64,000 bases of DNA from Boswellia sacra. Its lineage: Eukaryota > Streptophyta > Magnoliopsida > Sapindales > Burseraceae. The notes beneath the pieces are model-generated. The model saw only the letters and a list, made by a program, of their open reading frames with translations. It had not been told where the DNA came from and searched no databases. Every line of letters begins with the position of its first letter. Positions within the stretch are counted from its first letter, which is position 1. Of the stretch, positions 10,577 through 21,633 are shown piece by piece. The stretch spans positions 310,001 through 374,000 of the forward strand of contig SNVD02015981.1 of NCBI GenBank assembly GCA_013180625.2, written 5' to 3'. The translations under genes and the position numbers were made by a program.

Positions 10577-12858
10577 GGTTGGTAATGTAATAGTGCACCA
10601 AATAGGTTTGGTTCAACAAATTGGGTGGAGCAGTTTTTGCAGGAGAAATTCAGTGAGAGAGGTCGTATTAAATTTAGAAATCTATAGAGACGACTTGGGG
10701 TCGTTGTGTGGGAACTTAGATTATTTTGACTCTTTGAGACCTATTTTCCATAAGAAAATGATGTTGAATTCTTTATACAAATTGAACAATAATAATAAGC
10801 TCACTTATTTCCGTATGATGATAATTTAAGCAAAACTGAGGACAAATTAGGGAATAAAACATGAACTTGTTAGTAATTAAGATTTTAACTCTTTATTTTG
10901 AGCTTGATTAGTTTTCGTTTAATACTGTTTTAAATTCTGGAATGTTAAGTTTTATTGAATTTTATTAAATTTATTGTTTAAAGAATACTAACATAAAGAA
11001 GATGAATAATATTATACTTATAATTTATTTACAATTAATCTTTCTTTACAATCTAAGCTGGTAAAATCTTATTGAAAATCTAATTATTATGTCATACATT
11101 GCTATTTCTCTTATTCATCTTTATTTTTTATTTTTGTAATAAATTTTTGTTAATTTTAAAGAGTTGGTTGTAAAATTTAATTGTAGGGATAGTATTAGTT
11201 AAATAATGTTGCCGTGGTATAAGTTGTATTAAAAATTATTTAAACGAAATATCTTCTTTTGCCTTAATTATTCACGGGAAACTACAAAATATTTTTGTTA
11301 TTTACCTCGCGTTTCCAACGCGTAGTAAAGTGGATCAGTGGTAATTAAAAAAAAAAAAAAAGGGTTGTTGCCGTGACGCGTTAAACAGTGAACTGAATGC
11401 TACCGTTTAATGCTACGCTGGGAAAGACTTGAAGTCAATATATGTGGACAGTTGTGTAACACGCGCGACAGGCGACAGCTGTTCCCACTCCTTGCAAAAA
11501 TTCCACTTTTCCCAGTCCCTACGGAAGCCAAGACATTTCCAAGCCAAGCTCCACGTGTTGGAGCCGAAGGAGATGAGAGAATGAGATGGGGGCTTAAGTG
11601 GAAAGATTGGGGTAGTAGCGCTGAAATGTAATTACCACTCCAATGGCATGTCGCCTTGCCTTTCATCTCTTCTCTTCTCTAGCTTGCCAAATGTGCTTGG
11701 TTTGTCAAATTATAATTCGTCCGTTTCACTACAAATAAGTCCTCTCATGTGCTGCTTGAGCATCCATTTTCGTGTTTCACAAAGTCATAATAGAAGTTCC
11801 ACCTTTCTCTATATAAGTTCATCCAATTAGTTCTTTCATTTGCGTCCTTCATACGATTTTTAATTATTTATATAACACGTTACAACAAAGAATAGCTCTA
11901 GATATGAAGGTATATTTGCATCTTCTAATCCACTAATTTTTATAATTATACTGTATGGTGTCACTCTGTTGCATCCTAGCTTCCACATCAAAGAGTAAAA
12001 CTAGTGTTTTATTTCTTTGTTATTTTTTCCTTGTTATATAGGAGAAGAAATTAAAAAGAAATTCAAGAAAAAAGAAAAAGAACGCTTGAAAGAATATTCA
12101 AAAGATAGCAAACATAGTGAGCCTTCAATTTGCTACTTCTGATGAAATAGGCTAGATGTGTGAATCTTGAAGATACCATAAAGAAAAGAAACTAGACTTG
12201 CAAGACAAACAACGCAAAGACTATCATTTACAAACTATCAAGATATAGTATAAATTATTCTCCAAATTTATTGTGGAAATATAACCACATAGGTCAAGTT
12301 CCCAAACAAATTGTCATCTGCTTCAATACTTTCTTTGCTGTTCAACGTGGGCTTTATATATTTGTTTGTGTGATAGACTGCATCAGTTAGCAACATATAC
12401 CAACAATTTAGCCGTTCCATGATTTCGATAAGGTAAAGAGTTGTTGACAAGGCAAAGACAAGACAACTATTGGAGATTTTATTTGCAACAATATAAAATT
12501 ATAAAAAATGGTGCTACACTCACAAATTATTTCTACAAATTTTCTAATACAAACTCGTGGCATTAATACATGATTGTCACTTTCTCAACCTTAATTAATG
12601 TTACTAATTTTTTAAATTCAACCCTCGGATTTATTGTATGTCACATTAGTTTGTATAGTAAGTACGTATAGAAAATTATGCCACATCCAGAAAAAGCTTA
12701 ATTGACGTTCAATAAAAGGGTATCTGCACCTTGGGATCGACGCTGGTGGGTAGGTATAGAGTACTACCTAAGGGCACAAAACAACTTTCTCTAAGAAACT
12801 CGACAAAACGGCCTCTTTACTTTCGAAGAAGGGGTGCCTTCTCATAAAGGTGGTCACA
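10577..12858. other. Upstream region of LEA_2 copy A; no gene seen
   Basis: The proximal part (to about 10830) is nearly the same as the copy C upstream region. A more diverged match continues to about 11470: the block around 11320-11440 aligns with 30450-30570 and with 18190-18270 upstream of pseudogene B. A CACGTG G-box core is at about 11552. Around 12480-12680 is an AT-rich repeat beginning GGTGCTACACTCACAAATT, related to other short repeats in the window. Open frames here are short and look like chance. Confidence 0.5.
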
Positions 12859-12973
12859 ATGACCATTAGGGATGGCAAAATTACTCAGCTGGGGCCGGGT
12901 ACCCAGATCTCCGGCCCGGTATTGTAGGAGAACTGCTTAGATTTTCAGGGAGATTAGCCGGGGACAGGGAGAG

Positions 12974-14383
12974 TGATGCGTTCGAAACTAGCAAGTATAC
13001 TAGTCGCACAAGTAATAAAGTGATAAGTAAGATATCGTTCCCACGAGGATTGATTCTAATTGAATTTGTTATTTTCAGCAACAATAAACTAAACAGGGGG
13101 GATTTTTGTTGAATGATTTACTAAATGAAATAAGAATGCAAGTAAAGAATAACAAAACAGAAAGTAAATTTGAATGAAAAATCAATGGGAGAAAGCTGGT
13201 TAAGGGATCCTTCTCTACCACCAGATATGGATTTGCGAATTAATTGTAGAATTGTCATCTAATTACAGCATTGAAGTTATCAACCGTAGATAATAACAAG
13301 CTCTATTACCCCAATCTTTCCTTACTTTGTTGTTAAATAAAACAAGCTCTTTATTTAATCTCTATCCATTAAACAACCTAGAACAAGCTCTCTGAGTTTA
13401 ATTCAATGGATGCATTACGATAAGAAAGATAGGTTGATCTAAGCAATAAACACACAAGCTCGGATTATTTAACTTAGGTTATATTCTCCAATTGTAATCT
13501 CTGATCACAATTTTGCTACTAATGATTAGAAATTCAAGACAATTACGGATCAAGATTTCTAGTCTAGCAATAAATCACAACCAGATTATATTCAGTTGGC
13601 CACTCAAATACAATCAGCAAGCAATCATAAGCATTAAATATGGGAGAATACAAGCAACTTCAATTAGAGAATTGGATAACAATTCCTTACACAATCAACT
13701 TACAAAAACCATATCAGGGGCTTTGAAATCACCCTCAACCAATTCAGATTCAGTTACACATGTTTAAGAACGTGGTAAATACAATACAACATGGAGACAT
13801 TCCAGAAAATGAAAGGGAAGGGAAAAACTTAGCAAATTGATGTAATTCTCTTTGGATTGTAGTTCTTCCTCTTTCCAAGCTTCCTTTCTCCTTCAAGAAC
13901 TCCAAGAGATGAAAGAATTCCAGAGCTGCAGCCTCCACCACGTTCTCCCCTCTTCAAGTTATGAAAATAAAACCCTAAAATGTGTTTAAATACTCTGCTA
14001 CAGTGACTTGCTACAGTGCCCCGTATTATACATGCTACAGTGATTGTGGAATTATATTTCTATACATCTCACACTGTTTTGATTACAACTTTTGGTACAC
14101 TGAATGGATTTATAAACCGTAAATTTCTCCAGAAAATAGACTTCGAGAGCTTTCCAACGGTATATAATATGTCATCGGGTTCATTGTATATCAATACAAT
14201 TAAATCCGAGAAGATCACTGACTAGCAGAGGTGAAAATGAAGGGTTTTACTCCATTTTTGTGCAAGTTGCTCCAAAACTCCTACAAACATCAAAACCACA
14301 CAAAAACATAAAAATACCAAGGAATATAGCAAAGAAACATGGACGAATTGATATAAAAGTAATACATAAATAGACACCTATCA
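12974..14383. mobile_element. Solo LTR, 1410 bp, nested in the hAT element
   Basis: It starts TGATGCGTTCG and ends ACACCTATCA, flanked by the exact 5-bp duplication GAGAG (12969-12973 and 14384-14388), as expected for an LTR-retrotransposon insertion. No second LTR and no internal gag/pol are present. The start TG, end CA and a tract near 13030-13060 (GATATCGTTCCCACGAGG) are common in long plant LTRs, but I cannot name the lineage. Because both GAGAG copies lie inside hAT sequence, this insertion is younger than the hAT. Confidence 0.8.
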
Positions 14384-14483
14384 GAGAGGAATCCCGGGGA
14401 ACGCCCGGGGCCTGGCAGGGGCCAGGGACTAGGCTCCTCGGCCCAGAATAAATAAAAAATATATTTTATTTAATTTATTTAAT

Positions 14484-15010
14484 TTACGACATAGTGAAAT
14501 CTGACACTCGATATCCTTTTATTTTCGAAGACATCGAGTGTCGGACGTGTCGGATGGTGCATCCGACACTCGATAGTATCTATTTTAGAAGACATCATGT
14601 CAGATTCACAACTGACATTCGATATCAGTCTATTTTAGAAGATATCGAGTGTCAGATGCATCATCCGACACTCAATACTTACATGTCGAGTCGTGTCAGA
14701 TTCACAACCGACACTCGATATCAGTCTATTTTAGAAGATATCGAGTGTCGGATGATGCATTCGATACTCGACACTTATATGTCAAGTCGTGTCAAATTCA
14801 CACTGATACTCAATATCAGTCTATTTTAGAAGACATCGAGTGTCGGATACATCATCCGACACTCGACACTTACATGTCGAGTCGTGTCGAATTCACAACC
14901 GACACTCGATATCAATCTATTTTAGAAGACATCGAGTGTCGGATGAGTGTTGGATGCATCATCATCCGACACTCGACACTAAATGTCGAGTCGTGTCGAG
15001 CTCTATCGAG
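14484..15010. repeat. 96-bp palindromic tandem array, about 4-5 copies
   Basis: The anchor TATTTTAGAAGA recurs at about 14581, 14631, 14727, 14822 and 14918, so the period is 50 once and then about 95-96. Each unit contains inverted copies of GAGTGTCGGAT/ATCCGACACTC and GTCGAGTCGTGTC. The array lies within the right arm of the hAT element. Related sequence makes up the core of the Mutator-like element at 18420-20156. Confidence 0.75.
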
Positions 15011-15264
15011 CGCGTCGAGTTTTGTCGAGCGTTTTGGCAGGTTGCTTGTTTTAGCTTTGTTATTTTGCCTTTTTGCATCATATTTAACAATAATCCATGT
15101 ACATATCCAGGTAATTCAATTCCCCGGCCCTGAGATTAAATTCCCTGGCCCTGAAATTTCCAGAGAATTTTTCAGGGACGGGGATTAAAAAACCTTCCCG
15201 GGGCCGGGGCCGGGGATTGAGGTCCCCGACCCAGCCCCGAGTTTTTGCCATCCCTAATGACCAT

Positions 15265-16040
15265 ATCCAGCCTAACTATTTACCAAAAACTTAAATTCAA
15301 ATATCTATAATCTTATGCTTAGTATACAAACTGATATGTGATAAGATAAATGAAGTGTGAATAATGAATATAGAAAAATGATTTAATTAAATAAAAAATA
15401 ATGATGTGTAATACACATAATTAAATAAATTAAGGAGAGTATTAAGATACTAATTAAATTAAGGAGAATGCTAAAGATATGGACCAGTAGGTCCTTATTC
15501 CAATAGTTGTTATGCTTGTAATTTCTTAACATATAGAATGGTGGTCCTCCGCGCCCCTTCCAAATAGATACAAAAATATTCTATTCATAATTTCTAATGC
15601 AACCATTTGAGGCATTTTAATTAATCAATCAACATACTAGCCTGAACTTAATTAAAAATTAAACTCATCATGCACATGAAATTAATTAGCTTAACCTTAT
15701 TTGCATGCAGTTCATATGATTCAACTTTCAATATAAATATTATATAACGCCACCAACATTTTGATCAACAAACAATATAATAAACGAGTTATTAATATTT
15801 TGATTGAGTTACAAATATACCGAAATCCAAGTTTAGCAAAATGTACACATTACAGATGCAACGAAACTGATTTATAACCTATAAGCAAAATGATGTGATC
15901 ACATAGAAACAAAGTAATAATTCAGAAGAATGAACAATTGAAGAAACCTACAAGCGCAAGATTCATTGATGATGGAGGAAACTGTACATCTAATTACCAC
16001 GTATACAATGGCATATATTTAGTTCAATTTTCTTGATATA
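15265..16040. other. 3' flank of LEA_2 pseudogene B
   Basis: AT-rich and without a gene. Around 15510-15730 it matches the 3' flank of copy C near 28060-28330 (ATGGTGGTCCTCCGC here, ATGGGGGTCCTCTGC there), marking it as part of the tandem duplication unit. Confidence 0.55.
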
Positions 16041-16058
16041 TCAAATATCGACGAAGCA

Positions 16059-16267
16059 CCCACAATGGGTTGGTTCAAGTGGCAAGGGCGACCCAGGAGG
16101 GAGTTGGTAAGGCCAACGGTGAAGTCCTGGGTTTGACTCTTCACAATGATCTTTCCCCATGAGGTAAGCGAGAGATCATGATAGTGGGTTGTGGTCGTAC
16201 TAGTCTCCCCCGAGGATTAGTTGTAGTGCGCGTAAGCTGGCCCGGACACCTCAGTTACAAAAAAAAA
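16059..16267 (+). mobile_element. tRNA-derived SINE (Au-like), 209 bp
   Basis: The head contains GGGTTGGTTCAAGTGGC (A-box-like region) and GGGTTTGACTC (B-box-like). The body ends GTAAGCTGGCCCGGACACC followed by a T/A-rich tail of ten A, a 3' module shared by Au-type plant SINEs. Flanking duplications are ATCGACGAAGCA (16047-16058) and ATCGATGAAACA (16268-16279): 10 of 12 match and both differences are transitions. The insertion falls inside the terminal codons of LEA_2 copy B. Confidence 0.75.
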
Positions 16268-16543
16268 ATCGATGAAACATCTCGATATGCTCAGATTGTA
16301 ATTTCATAGCTGCCCCAGCTTCAATATCTTTGTCCTTATCACCAATTGCAATGTAGGCTGGGCAGTTTGCGATCAATCAATACTTTCTTTAAATGAATGC
16401 ACCAAGCTTCCAATTCACTCTCCCTTCAATCCTTATAGTCAGCAGAACCAACCCAACACTCAGGTCCTGGCCCAAAGCTTTAGCCAAATATGGCTAGATA
16501 TGCACAGGATTGGCGGTCAAGAATGGAAACCAAGGTAAGTACA

Positions 16544-17961
16544 TGTTTACGCCCAAAATATCCTGCGGTTATTGTAGTATAAGTTGAGTTGTCGAATCCA
16601 AAATGAGGCTTTCGACAAAAGAGGTTAGTAAAATAAAAATACTAAAAAGATAATAAAGACGTAAAATTTAACTTTGAAGTGATTGGTTATAAAGATACTA
16701 CAATGCATAATAATTGGAAACAATCGATGGTAATTAAGAGATAAGGCATTGAGAATCACTTATATGTTTTGTAAATATAATCCCCACTTTGATTAAATAA
16801 TTATAACTCAATTGAAAGTTTCACATCCCAAACAATCAATTGGAAAATATATATGTATCGTAAAGAATAAGTGATAAACACATGTATTTGATATGCAAAA
16901 ACTCTTTACAAGCAATATTTACCAACAACGTTCATCCTTATAAGTTATCCAAGAGCGACAACATATCTATTGATAATATTGCAGTAAAAGATTAACTCAT
17001 AAAACGAAACTACCAGTAACAATTATAATTCAACACGAATCACATAAAGAAAGCATGACTGAATTTATATGAAATTGAGAATTATAATTTCTGGATTAAA
17101 TACAAATCACAAGATGAGAAATAGTTTAACACGTAAACAAACATACAAACTTTATAGCCCTTAAGGAAGAATCAAAGTAGAGAAATAGATAAATTACACA
17201 TACAAGTTCATCTCTAGCCTTACCGAGAGTTATAGTCTAACTTACAATTCATTCCCATCATTTCTAAAGAGAAAATACAAGAGAGAATTGCAATATACAA
17301 TGATATAATAGAATTTAAATGATTTTTTTCCCCATTCAACTGCTCAGGTTGTCCTTATATAGGTTATTAAATGGAACTATTTTAATATGAACCAATCTTC
17401 CATATTTTCGACCACCAAACCTTCCACCAACTTGCAACACATTTTTGACTAACAAAACGATTGAACTAGGCTTTGTGGAAAACATGAAAGTTGTAGCTTT
17501 TTGTCTCATCTTTTTATGGCCATTATACTCATGCAATTTGGATAAGTCTTCTTTGAGACATGGTCAAAATAATGAACATGGGTCGAGCTAAGCAACAACT
17601 ACAATTCAGTTTTGTTGTATCTCAATATCGGTCCATCCAATATTGAATTTGGGCTTTTGATTGTTCTTCAACTTTGTCTGGGATTGAGTCATGTTGCTCC
17701 AGGTCCAAGAATTTCTTCATTTTGATTTATAGATTGAGAGCTATATCCATTTTATTAAACCTACAAAAAAATTTCTATTAATCACAATTTAGGGACAACA
17801 CTTTATTTCAAGATAAAAACTAAAAAAATGCAAAGGAAATGAAACAAATGTAAAAGAGACATAAACAAAATAATTATCCTAAAATATCATAAAAGTTTTA
17901 CAATATTCACCAATTGGCATTAATTATATATACTTAAGAGTGTATTTTTATGCGTTTATCA
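16544..17961. mobile_element. Solo LTR, 1418 bp, inside LEA_2 pseudogene B
   Basis: It begins TGTTTACGCCC and ends GCGTTTATCA, with the exact 5-bp duplication GTACA at 16539-16543 and 17962-17966. Joining the flanks restores alignment with the intact LEA_2 copies, so the boundaries are firm. No internal domain or partner LTR remains. Its length and layout resemble the solo LTR at 12974-14383, but I could not align most of the two by eye. Confidence 0.8.
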
Positions 17962-18419
17962 GTACAAGAAGCACAGTCGGAGGAGTCATCTATTGGGTTT
18001 GGTAGGAGGCTCGGACATCAAGCTTTTCGTAGTCCTGCTTGATCTGTTTTCCTTTAATACTTCTATAATTTAGAAATGTTAATCAAGTTCTATTGAATTA
18101 AATTTTAACTAACATAAATTTCTGCTTAAGACTACTTTCACATAAATATAAGATTGTTAAGCCATAAATTACCAAATATTTTTATAATTTATCTCACGTT
18201 CCCAATTCGTATTATAGTGGATTGGTGGAAAAGTGGGTCTTGTGCCATGTTAAACCGTGAACCGAATTTTTTTTAACTATATTTATGTTAGATGCCCGCG
18301 CGATATTACATATAATCCTTCTCTAATGGGGGATCCTGCAATTTCTTAAAATCCGATCCGATTCTTTTAACCCGTTAGATGCATCCTTAGGTTGAAAGAA
18401 GCCGAATGAATTTATTTTT

Positions 18420-20156
18420 GAGAAAATTGAAAAAATGGACACAATTAGGGGCCTTTAGTGAAATTTGGACACATCCTGAAAAATTTTCATGCCATAGACA
18501 CTTTCTCGACAAAAGACTAAAATACCCTTGTATATTCAATTTATTCCTAAAGCCTTATTTCCCTCTTCTCAAAACCCCTCGACTCTTATTTTTGAAACCC
18601 CTCGACTACACTCAAAACGTAAACCGAGACGAAAGCATCTTCTGAGGATAGAAGCAAGACGACGCAGAGTGATTTATTTGGTTGTTTTTCATTTTCTGTT
18701 TCGTTAGATTTGTGTTGGTTTTTAGGAAATTTGAATTAGGGATTTGAGTTTTCATCGAATTTGTGAACTTATTCTGTGTTTTTAGGGATAAATCTAGTGT
18801 TATTAGGTGATTTTTGTGTTTGATGTGTATGAAAACTGTGAAAACCAACGGGCTTGATCGCGAGGTAGACGATGGTCGAGTGTCTGATATCCGACACATC
18901 TCGACGTGCTGTCAAGATGTGTCGGATACCAGACACTCGACATGTCGGATGATAGTAAAAATAATTTTGTCTAGTGTCGGATACATCATCTGAACAGTTT
19001 ACAGTGTCAGATTTTGCATCCGACACTCGACAAAATTGTTTTCTCTTTCATCCGACATGTTGAGTGTCGGCTATCCGACACATCTCGAGCGTCGAATGAA
19101 GTCCGACATTTTTTACTCTTCAATGATGTATCCGACACTCGACAAATTATTTTCACTTTCATCCGATACTAAATGAAAGTGAAAACAATTTTGTCGAGTG
19201 TTGGATACATCATCCGAAGAGTTTATAGAGTCCAACACTCGAATAATCCTCAAATTGTTAAGTTTGAGGAACATTCATTGCTTGATTAACTCAAAAACAT
19301 TTTGATTATAAGTTGATATTCACTAGTTGATGATGACGCATCTCTACTCACCAACATTTTACAAAACTCTTTGGATGATGTATCCGACACTCGAATCCGA
19401 GACTCGACAAATTGTTTTCACTCTCATCTAGTGTCGGATGAAAGTGAAAACAATTGGTCGAGTCTCGGATACATCATCGAAGAGTTTACAGTGTCGAATT
19501 CTTCATCCGACACTCGAGATGTATCGGATAGCCGACACTCGACATGTCGGATGAAAGAGAAAACAATTTTGTCGAGTGTCGGATGCAAAATACGACACTG
19601 TAAACTCTTCGGATGATGTATCTGACACTCGACAAAATTATTTTCACTATCATTCGACATGTCGAGTGTCTGATATCCGTCACATCTCGACGTGCTATCG
19701 AGATATGACGGATATCAGACATTCGACTATCGTCTACCTCGCGATCAAGCCCGTCAGTTTTCAAAGTTTTCATACACATCAAACCACAAAAATCACATAA
19801 TAACACTAGATTTATCCCTAAAAACACAGAATAAGTTCACAAATCCGACGAAAACTCAAATCCCTAATTCAAATTCCATAAAAACTAACCCAAATCTAAC
19901 GAAACAGAAAACAACCAAATAAATCATTCTACGTCGTCTTGTTTCTATCCTCAGAGGATGCAGTGTAGTTGAGGGGTCTCAAAAATGAAGAGTCGAGAGG
20001 TTTCGGGAATAGGGAAATAAGGCTTTAAGAATAAATTGAATACATAAGGATATTTTAGTCTTTTTGTCGAGAAAGTGTCTATGACATAAAATTTTTTTAG
20101 GATGTGTCCAAATTTTACTAAAGACCCCTAATTATATATATTTTTTCAATTTTTCC
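18420..20156. mobile_element. Mutator-like foldback element, 1737 bp
   Basis: It is flanked by the exact 9-bp duplication TTTATTTTT (18411-18419 and 20157-20165), the size made by Mutator-like transposases, although this target is low complexity. The ends are inverted (GAGAAAATTGAAAAAAT at left; ATTTTTTCAATTTTTCC at right). The inverted repeat is not just terminal: the left arm (18420 to about 19220) pairs with the right arm (about 19365 to 20156), leaving a loop of about 145 bp. No transposase is present. The outer parts look like a captured gene leader with a short frame starting MKTVKTNGLDREVDD or its mutated mirror copy. Confidence 0.75.
18866..19745. repeat. Palindromic GTGTCGGAT/ATCCGACAC core of the foldback element
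   Basis: Repeated direct and inverted copies of ATCCGACACTCGACA, GTCGAGTGTCGGAT and a spacer like AAATTGTTTTCTCTTTC fill this interval, for example near 19018, 19130, 19190, 19385, 19505, 19570 and 19625. An exact 18-bp block (AGTGTCGGATACATCATC) at 18973-18990 recurs at 14839-14856 inside the hAT element. Short open frames in this interval are products of the repeat and not genes. Confidence 0.65.
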
Positions 20157-20845
20157 TTTATTTTTTTAACAATGTAATAAATACTCAATAAAATAAATAA
20201 TGACAGTAATAAATGGTCCACATATTTCTCTCTCTGTCTCCATATTTTTGCTCAAATTTCCCTTCCCTTCCCATATTTATCATTTGAAATTTCTTCTCCA
20301 TCTTTCCAAATTTTTTTCTCTCTTCTCTATCTAACGTTTTGGGTTTCTCAGTTTTCTGCAAATGAAACAAGTTTAATTCTTTAGCCAAGTCACTATATAA
20401 TTTGCATTATAAAGTAAAGATGAAGAAAATGATCACAACTTTGTTTTCTATACTTTCCAGTATCTTTCTCTCTTCCCTATCTAGCATCTGATTTTTCTCG
20501 GTTTTGTGCAAATGAAACAAACTAAATCATTGAATAATTTGAATAATAATACAGTAAATATTATAAATAATTCAAAATGATAGTATGTGGTTTTGCTCAA
20601 TTAGAATGGAAGTAAAGAAAGATTTGAGAAAGGAGAGAAAAATAAGGTGGAGAAAGAGAAAAAGATTCTGAGAGCTGAAGAAACTTACTAAAGAATTTAG
20701 TATAGCAGCATTTATTGCCTAGTTTTTTTATTGTTTTCATTTAGCTTCTCTCAACCTTAGGATGCATCCAACGGTGTAAAGAAATTGGTCCGGATTTTAA
20801 GAAATTGCGGGATCCCGCACTGCACTGGACAAGCATTTTATATAT

Positions 20846-21236
20846 ATATATATATATTTTTGATGAGTTGAATACATTAAATTTAACTTATTGACTTTCA
20901 ATCTCAACAATTAAATATTATGATGTTAATTACTATAAATTTGTATATATATATATATATGATGAATGAATCTTTTAACACAAATTTGTTGATACAAATC
21001 TAAATACAAATTTCTATACATTCATTTACAAAATTTAATGGTTGAGTTCATTGATGAGTTGGCAGTATTAAATTCAACTTATTGACTTTCAATCTCAACT
21101 ATTGGATTTTATGACATTAATGACTATAAATTTATATCAATAAATTGTGTCAAAAGTTTATGTTAAAAGACCCTCTTATATATATATACATATATATACA
21201 TACATGTATGTATATATATGTATATATACATACATG

Positions 21237-21279
<43 letters not shown>

Positions 21280-21280
21280 A
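20846..21280. repeat. MITE-like repeat, duplicated segment and (TA)n tract
   Basis: The segment GACTTTCAATCTCAAC appears at about 20894 and 21083, within two copies of a 90-bp unit. The second copy sits in an inverted-repeat MITE (about 20970-21168) whose ends read TCTTTTAACACAAATTTGTT and AAAAGTTTATGTTAAAAGA. A related repeat lies at 29846-30000. Long TA/TACATG palindromic runs follow at 21176-21280. Confidence 0.5.
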
Positions 21281-21633
21281 ACATAAAAATTTAACTCAAA
21301 ACTAGATATCAATATCTAATCACTTATTTAATTAATTTTATCTATGATTTTATGATTTTACTGAGATGACACGTTAATTTAATTTAAATATTATCTTTTA
21401 ATATGACACGGCAATAACAAAAAATCTGACGTGACAGTCACAATGAGATTTCTTCTTCTTTAATGTGTTAACTATTTGTTTACTGTGTTTGACGGCAAAG
21501 AGTCATTGTAGGCCCTCTCTACAATATAGTGTAGATTGCAATTATAGTTTAACAACAAACTTATAGTAGACAACAACGTTTCTCGTTGGAGCACTGTATT
21601 TTTCCTCTCTTATTAGGAGGAAAGCAATATAAA

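Larger units (their letters stand above)
12867..15256. mobile_element. hAT (Ac-like) non-autonomous element with nested solo LTR
   Basis: The termini are TAGGGATGGCAAAA (left) and TTTTTGCCATCCCTA (right), close to the TAGGGATGAAA ends of maize Ac. The 8-bp target duplication ATGACCAT is exact at 12859-12866 and 15257-15264. GC-rich subterminal motifs follow each end (GGGGCCGGGTACCC; CCCGGGGCCGGGGCCGGGG). Without the LTR inserted at 12974-14383 the element is about 975 bp. It encodes no transposase; its right arm holds a palindromic tandem array (14484-15010). Confidence 0.85.
16041..18033 (-). pseudogene. NDR1/HIN1-like LEA_2 copy B, dead
   Basis: Sequence matching the C-terminal half of copies A, C, D and E lies at 16268-16543 and 17962-18033, on the minus strand. 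At least five lesions are visible. (1) A SINE (16059-16267) splits the last codons. (2) A TAG replaces the serine codon in the conserved VSVSPYV segment (about 16494). (3) About 22 bp are missing just before CAAGGTAAGTA, where other copies read CAAACTGCACTTTCC. (4) A 1.4-kb solo LTR (16544-17961) cuts it. (5) After about 18033 the match jumps straight to promoter-region sequence, so the N-terminal ~93 codons and 5' UTR are deleted. The remaining stop (TCA at 16041-16043 on the plus strand) follows the family ending C-F-V-D-[VI]. Confidence 0.85.
18325..20826. mobile_element. Older inverted-repeat element enclosing the Mutator-like insertion
   Basis: The left end, about 18325-18404 (GGGGATCCTGCAATTTCTTA, then GATGCATCCTTAGGTTGA), is an inverted copy of about 20745-20826 (TCAACCTTAGGATGCATCC, then AAGAAATTGCGGGATCCCGC). 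The internal segment 20166-20744 includes two related copies of an 80-bp stretch ending TGCAAATGAAACAA (20322-20369 and 20468-20521). I find no clear target duplication, so the class is unknown. The Mutator-like element inserted a few bases inside its left repeat. Confidence 0.5.

Noticed and set aside
10302..10619. Second open frame overlapping LEA_2 copy A (also at 28889-29188 in C)
   Set aside because: It is an alternative frame of the same strand; its similarity between A and C reflects the DNA duplication. The LEA_2 frame has the membrane segment and family motifs.
14494..15188. Three open frames of 97-179 codons
   Set aside because: They are translations of the 96-bp palindromic array within the hAT element, repetitive in all frames.
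18612..19922. Cluster of short frames on both strands
   Set aside because: Mirror images of each other across the foldback element; they arise from the inverted repeat.
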